Below, piece after piece: positions 33,502-34,173 of a stretch of 34,173 nucleotides of DNA. The notes beneath the pieces were generated by a model. The model was not told the origin of the DNA. It made no database searches and saw only the letters and a list, made by a program, of their open reading frames with translations. This DNA comes from Planctomycetota bacterium. Its GTDB lineage: Bacteria; Planctomycetota; Planctomycetia; Pirellulales; Pirellulaceae. Each line of letters begins with the position of its first letter. Position 1 is the stretch's first letter. The position numbers were made by a program, and so were the translations under genes. The stretch spans positions 1 to 34,173 of the forward strand of contig JAPLNJ010000725.1 of the NCBI GenBank assembly GCA_026692885.1. The letters are read 5' to 3'.

Positions 33502-33584
33502 TGACAACCTGCTTGCTCCTCTGCGCTCAGGCTTTTGCTGCCGCAGCGGAGAAGCCCAACATCCTCTGCGATGATCTGGGCTAA
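33502..33584 (+). pseudogene. Sulfatase N-terminal fragment
   Basis: A secretion-type hydrophobic stretch (LTTCLLLCAQAFAAA) is followed by EKPNILCDDLG and a stop. Type I sulfatases start with PNILFILxDDLGYGD, where the two Asp bind calcium. Here FIL is missing. The DNA ATCCTC at 33561-33566 would occur twice in the normal sequence, so a 9-base loss between copies explains it. The rest of the enzyme is absent. Confidence 0.6.
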
Positions 33585-33608
33585 GGAGCAATGAAAGGAA
33601 CCGCGGCC

Positions 33609-34173
33609 ATGAGACACCTGCTTGCTTTGTTCATTCCTTCGCTGCTGGCGTTTGCGAGCTGTTCCCCGGCTGCGGCGGAGGAGCGGACGGAGAAATCCTA
33701 CCATCAGCTCGTCCAGGAGCGGCTCCGGGAGGGCCTCGTCTCCATCGCCCGCAGTCCCAGCATGGCCTCCCGGAAAGAGAATTTCGGGCAGGATATCTGG
33801 AAGGCTTTGCTGCTGTTCAACGAGAACAAAAGCATTGAAGAAGCGGAACAGTATATCCTGAAGTTCTGCGGGTCGCCCCTCACTGAATACCTGGGAAAGC
33901 CGGTGCCGCAAACCCGCACGGAGGCGGTTTTCCGCATCTACCTGACGGAAAAGACACGCCGCCTGCTCAGCCCAAAGGTCAAAACGGTGATCGAGGACTT
34001 TGCCTGGGGCCTGCTGACCAAATACCACCGCGACATCACCCGGGCGGATGCGGACAAGCCGTTTTGGGAATTCAGCAGCAGCGAAAACCATTACGTGAAC
34101 GACCGCCGCCGCTACACCCAGGCGATTCAGATCGTGAGAATGTCCGAACGTTACGGCCCGTCTTTCCTGCTGG
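33609..34173 (+). CDS. Unknown secreted protein, N-terminal part
   Basis: The frame is open from ATG 33609 to the window end (188 codons), with AAAGGA upstream. The signal peptide is MRHLLALFIPSLLAFASCS, with a possible lipoprotein Cys at residue 18. The mature part has no repeats and includes SYHQLVQERLREGLVSIARS, WKALLLFNENKSIEEAEQY, EAVFRIYLTEKTRRLLSP, WGLLTKYHRDI and FWEFSSSENHYVNDRRRYTQ. The W-x(4)-SSENH motif recalls large secreted proteins of PVC bacteria and fungi of unknown function, possibly polysaccharide-active helical barrels. Codon use is slightly less GC-rich than its neighbours. No function is assigned. Confidence 0.7.
   Translation, partial: MRHLLALFIPSLLAFASCSPAAAEERTEKSYHQLVQERLREGLVSIARSPSMASRKENFGQDIWKALLLFNENKSIEEAEQYILKFCGSPLTEYLGKPVPQTRTEAVFRIYLTEKTRRLLSPKVKTVIEDFAWGLLTKYHRDITRADADKPFWEFSSSENHYVNDRRRYTQAIQIVRMSERYGPSFLL

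Overview
The window (about 34 kb, GC-rich) looks like a piece of a Planctomycetota genome, or a related PVC-type heterotroph. The evidence is the density of secreted carbohydrate-active and esterase-like proteins (DUF1080, GH5, GH2, sulfatase, fucosidase, a six-hairpin glycosidase and an Asp-box/NHL propeller protein), very long PAS/GAF sensor kinases, and many kinds of short palindromic intergenic element. This assignment is inference; no rRNA, tRNA or CRISPR array was seen.

Layout. 1-14.7 kb is a secreted-polymer region. It holds the start of an esterase, a 1379-residue Asp-box/NHL/CBM9-like protein, an IS4 transposase remnant, a GH5 protein with two catalytic modules, a DUF1080 protein, a DUF2252 protein and a six-hairpin glycosidase. 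Between them lie remnants of ADP-ribosylglycohydrolase, inositol-monophosphatase, formylglycine-generating-enzyme and esterase genes. 14.7-18.9 kb (minus strand) is a hybrid sensor kinase cluster: CheB remnant, PAS-PAS-GAF-PAS, frameshift, PAS-HisKA-HATPase, then REC and Hpt pieces. 19.2-20.1 kb is an intact DUF1778/GNAT toxin-antitoxin pair with a good promoter.

20.5-31.2 kb (minus strand) is the most notable part: a type 2 BREX (Pgl) phage-defence operon in the order pglW-pglX-pglY-pglZ-brxD. Every component can be recognised and the order is canonical, but only pglY is near full length. PglW lacks the segment between its NERD domain and its first kinase-like domain, and also its C-terminal part. 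PglX lacks its N-terminal third, including the SAM-binding motif, and has a frameshift. PglZ has lost its N-terminus and almost its whole phosphatase domain. BrxD stops just before its Walker A motif and runs into a DNA-glycosylase fragment. brxHI was not found.

31.3-34.2 kb returns to remnants (GH2 in two pieces, fucosidase-like, sulfatase) mixed with REP-like palindromes, and ends in the start of an unknown secreted protein.

Two patterns run through the window. First, many genes are joined to others, or to distant parts of themselves, at very short shared sequences, so whole domains are missing while flanking coding sequence is well conserved. Either real microhomology deletions or amplification/assembly artefacts could cause this. 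Second, several families of palindromic mini-elements sit at these breaks, fill intergenic gaps exactly from stop to start codon, and in pglX lie inside the coding sequence in frame.
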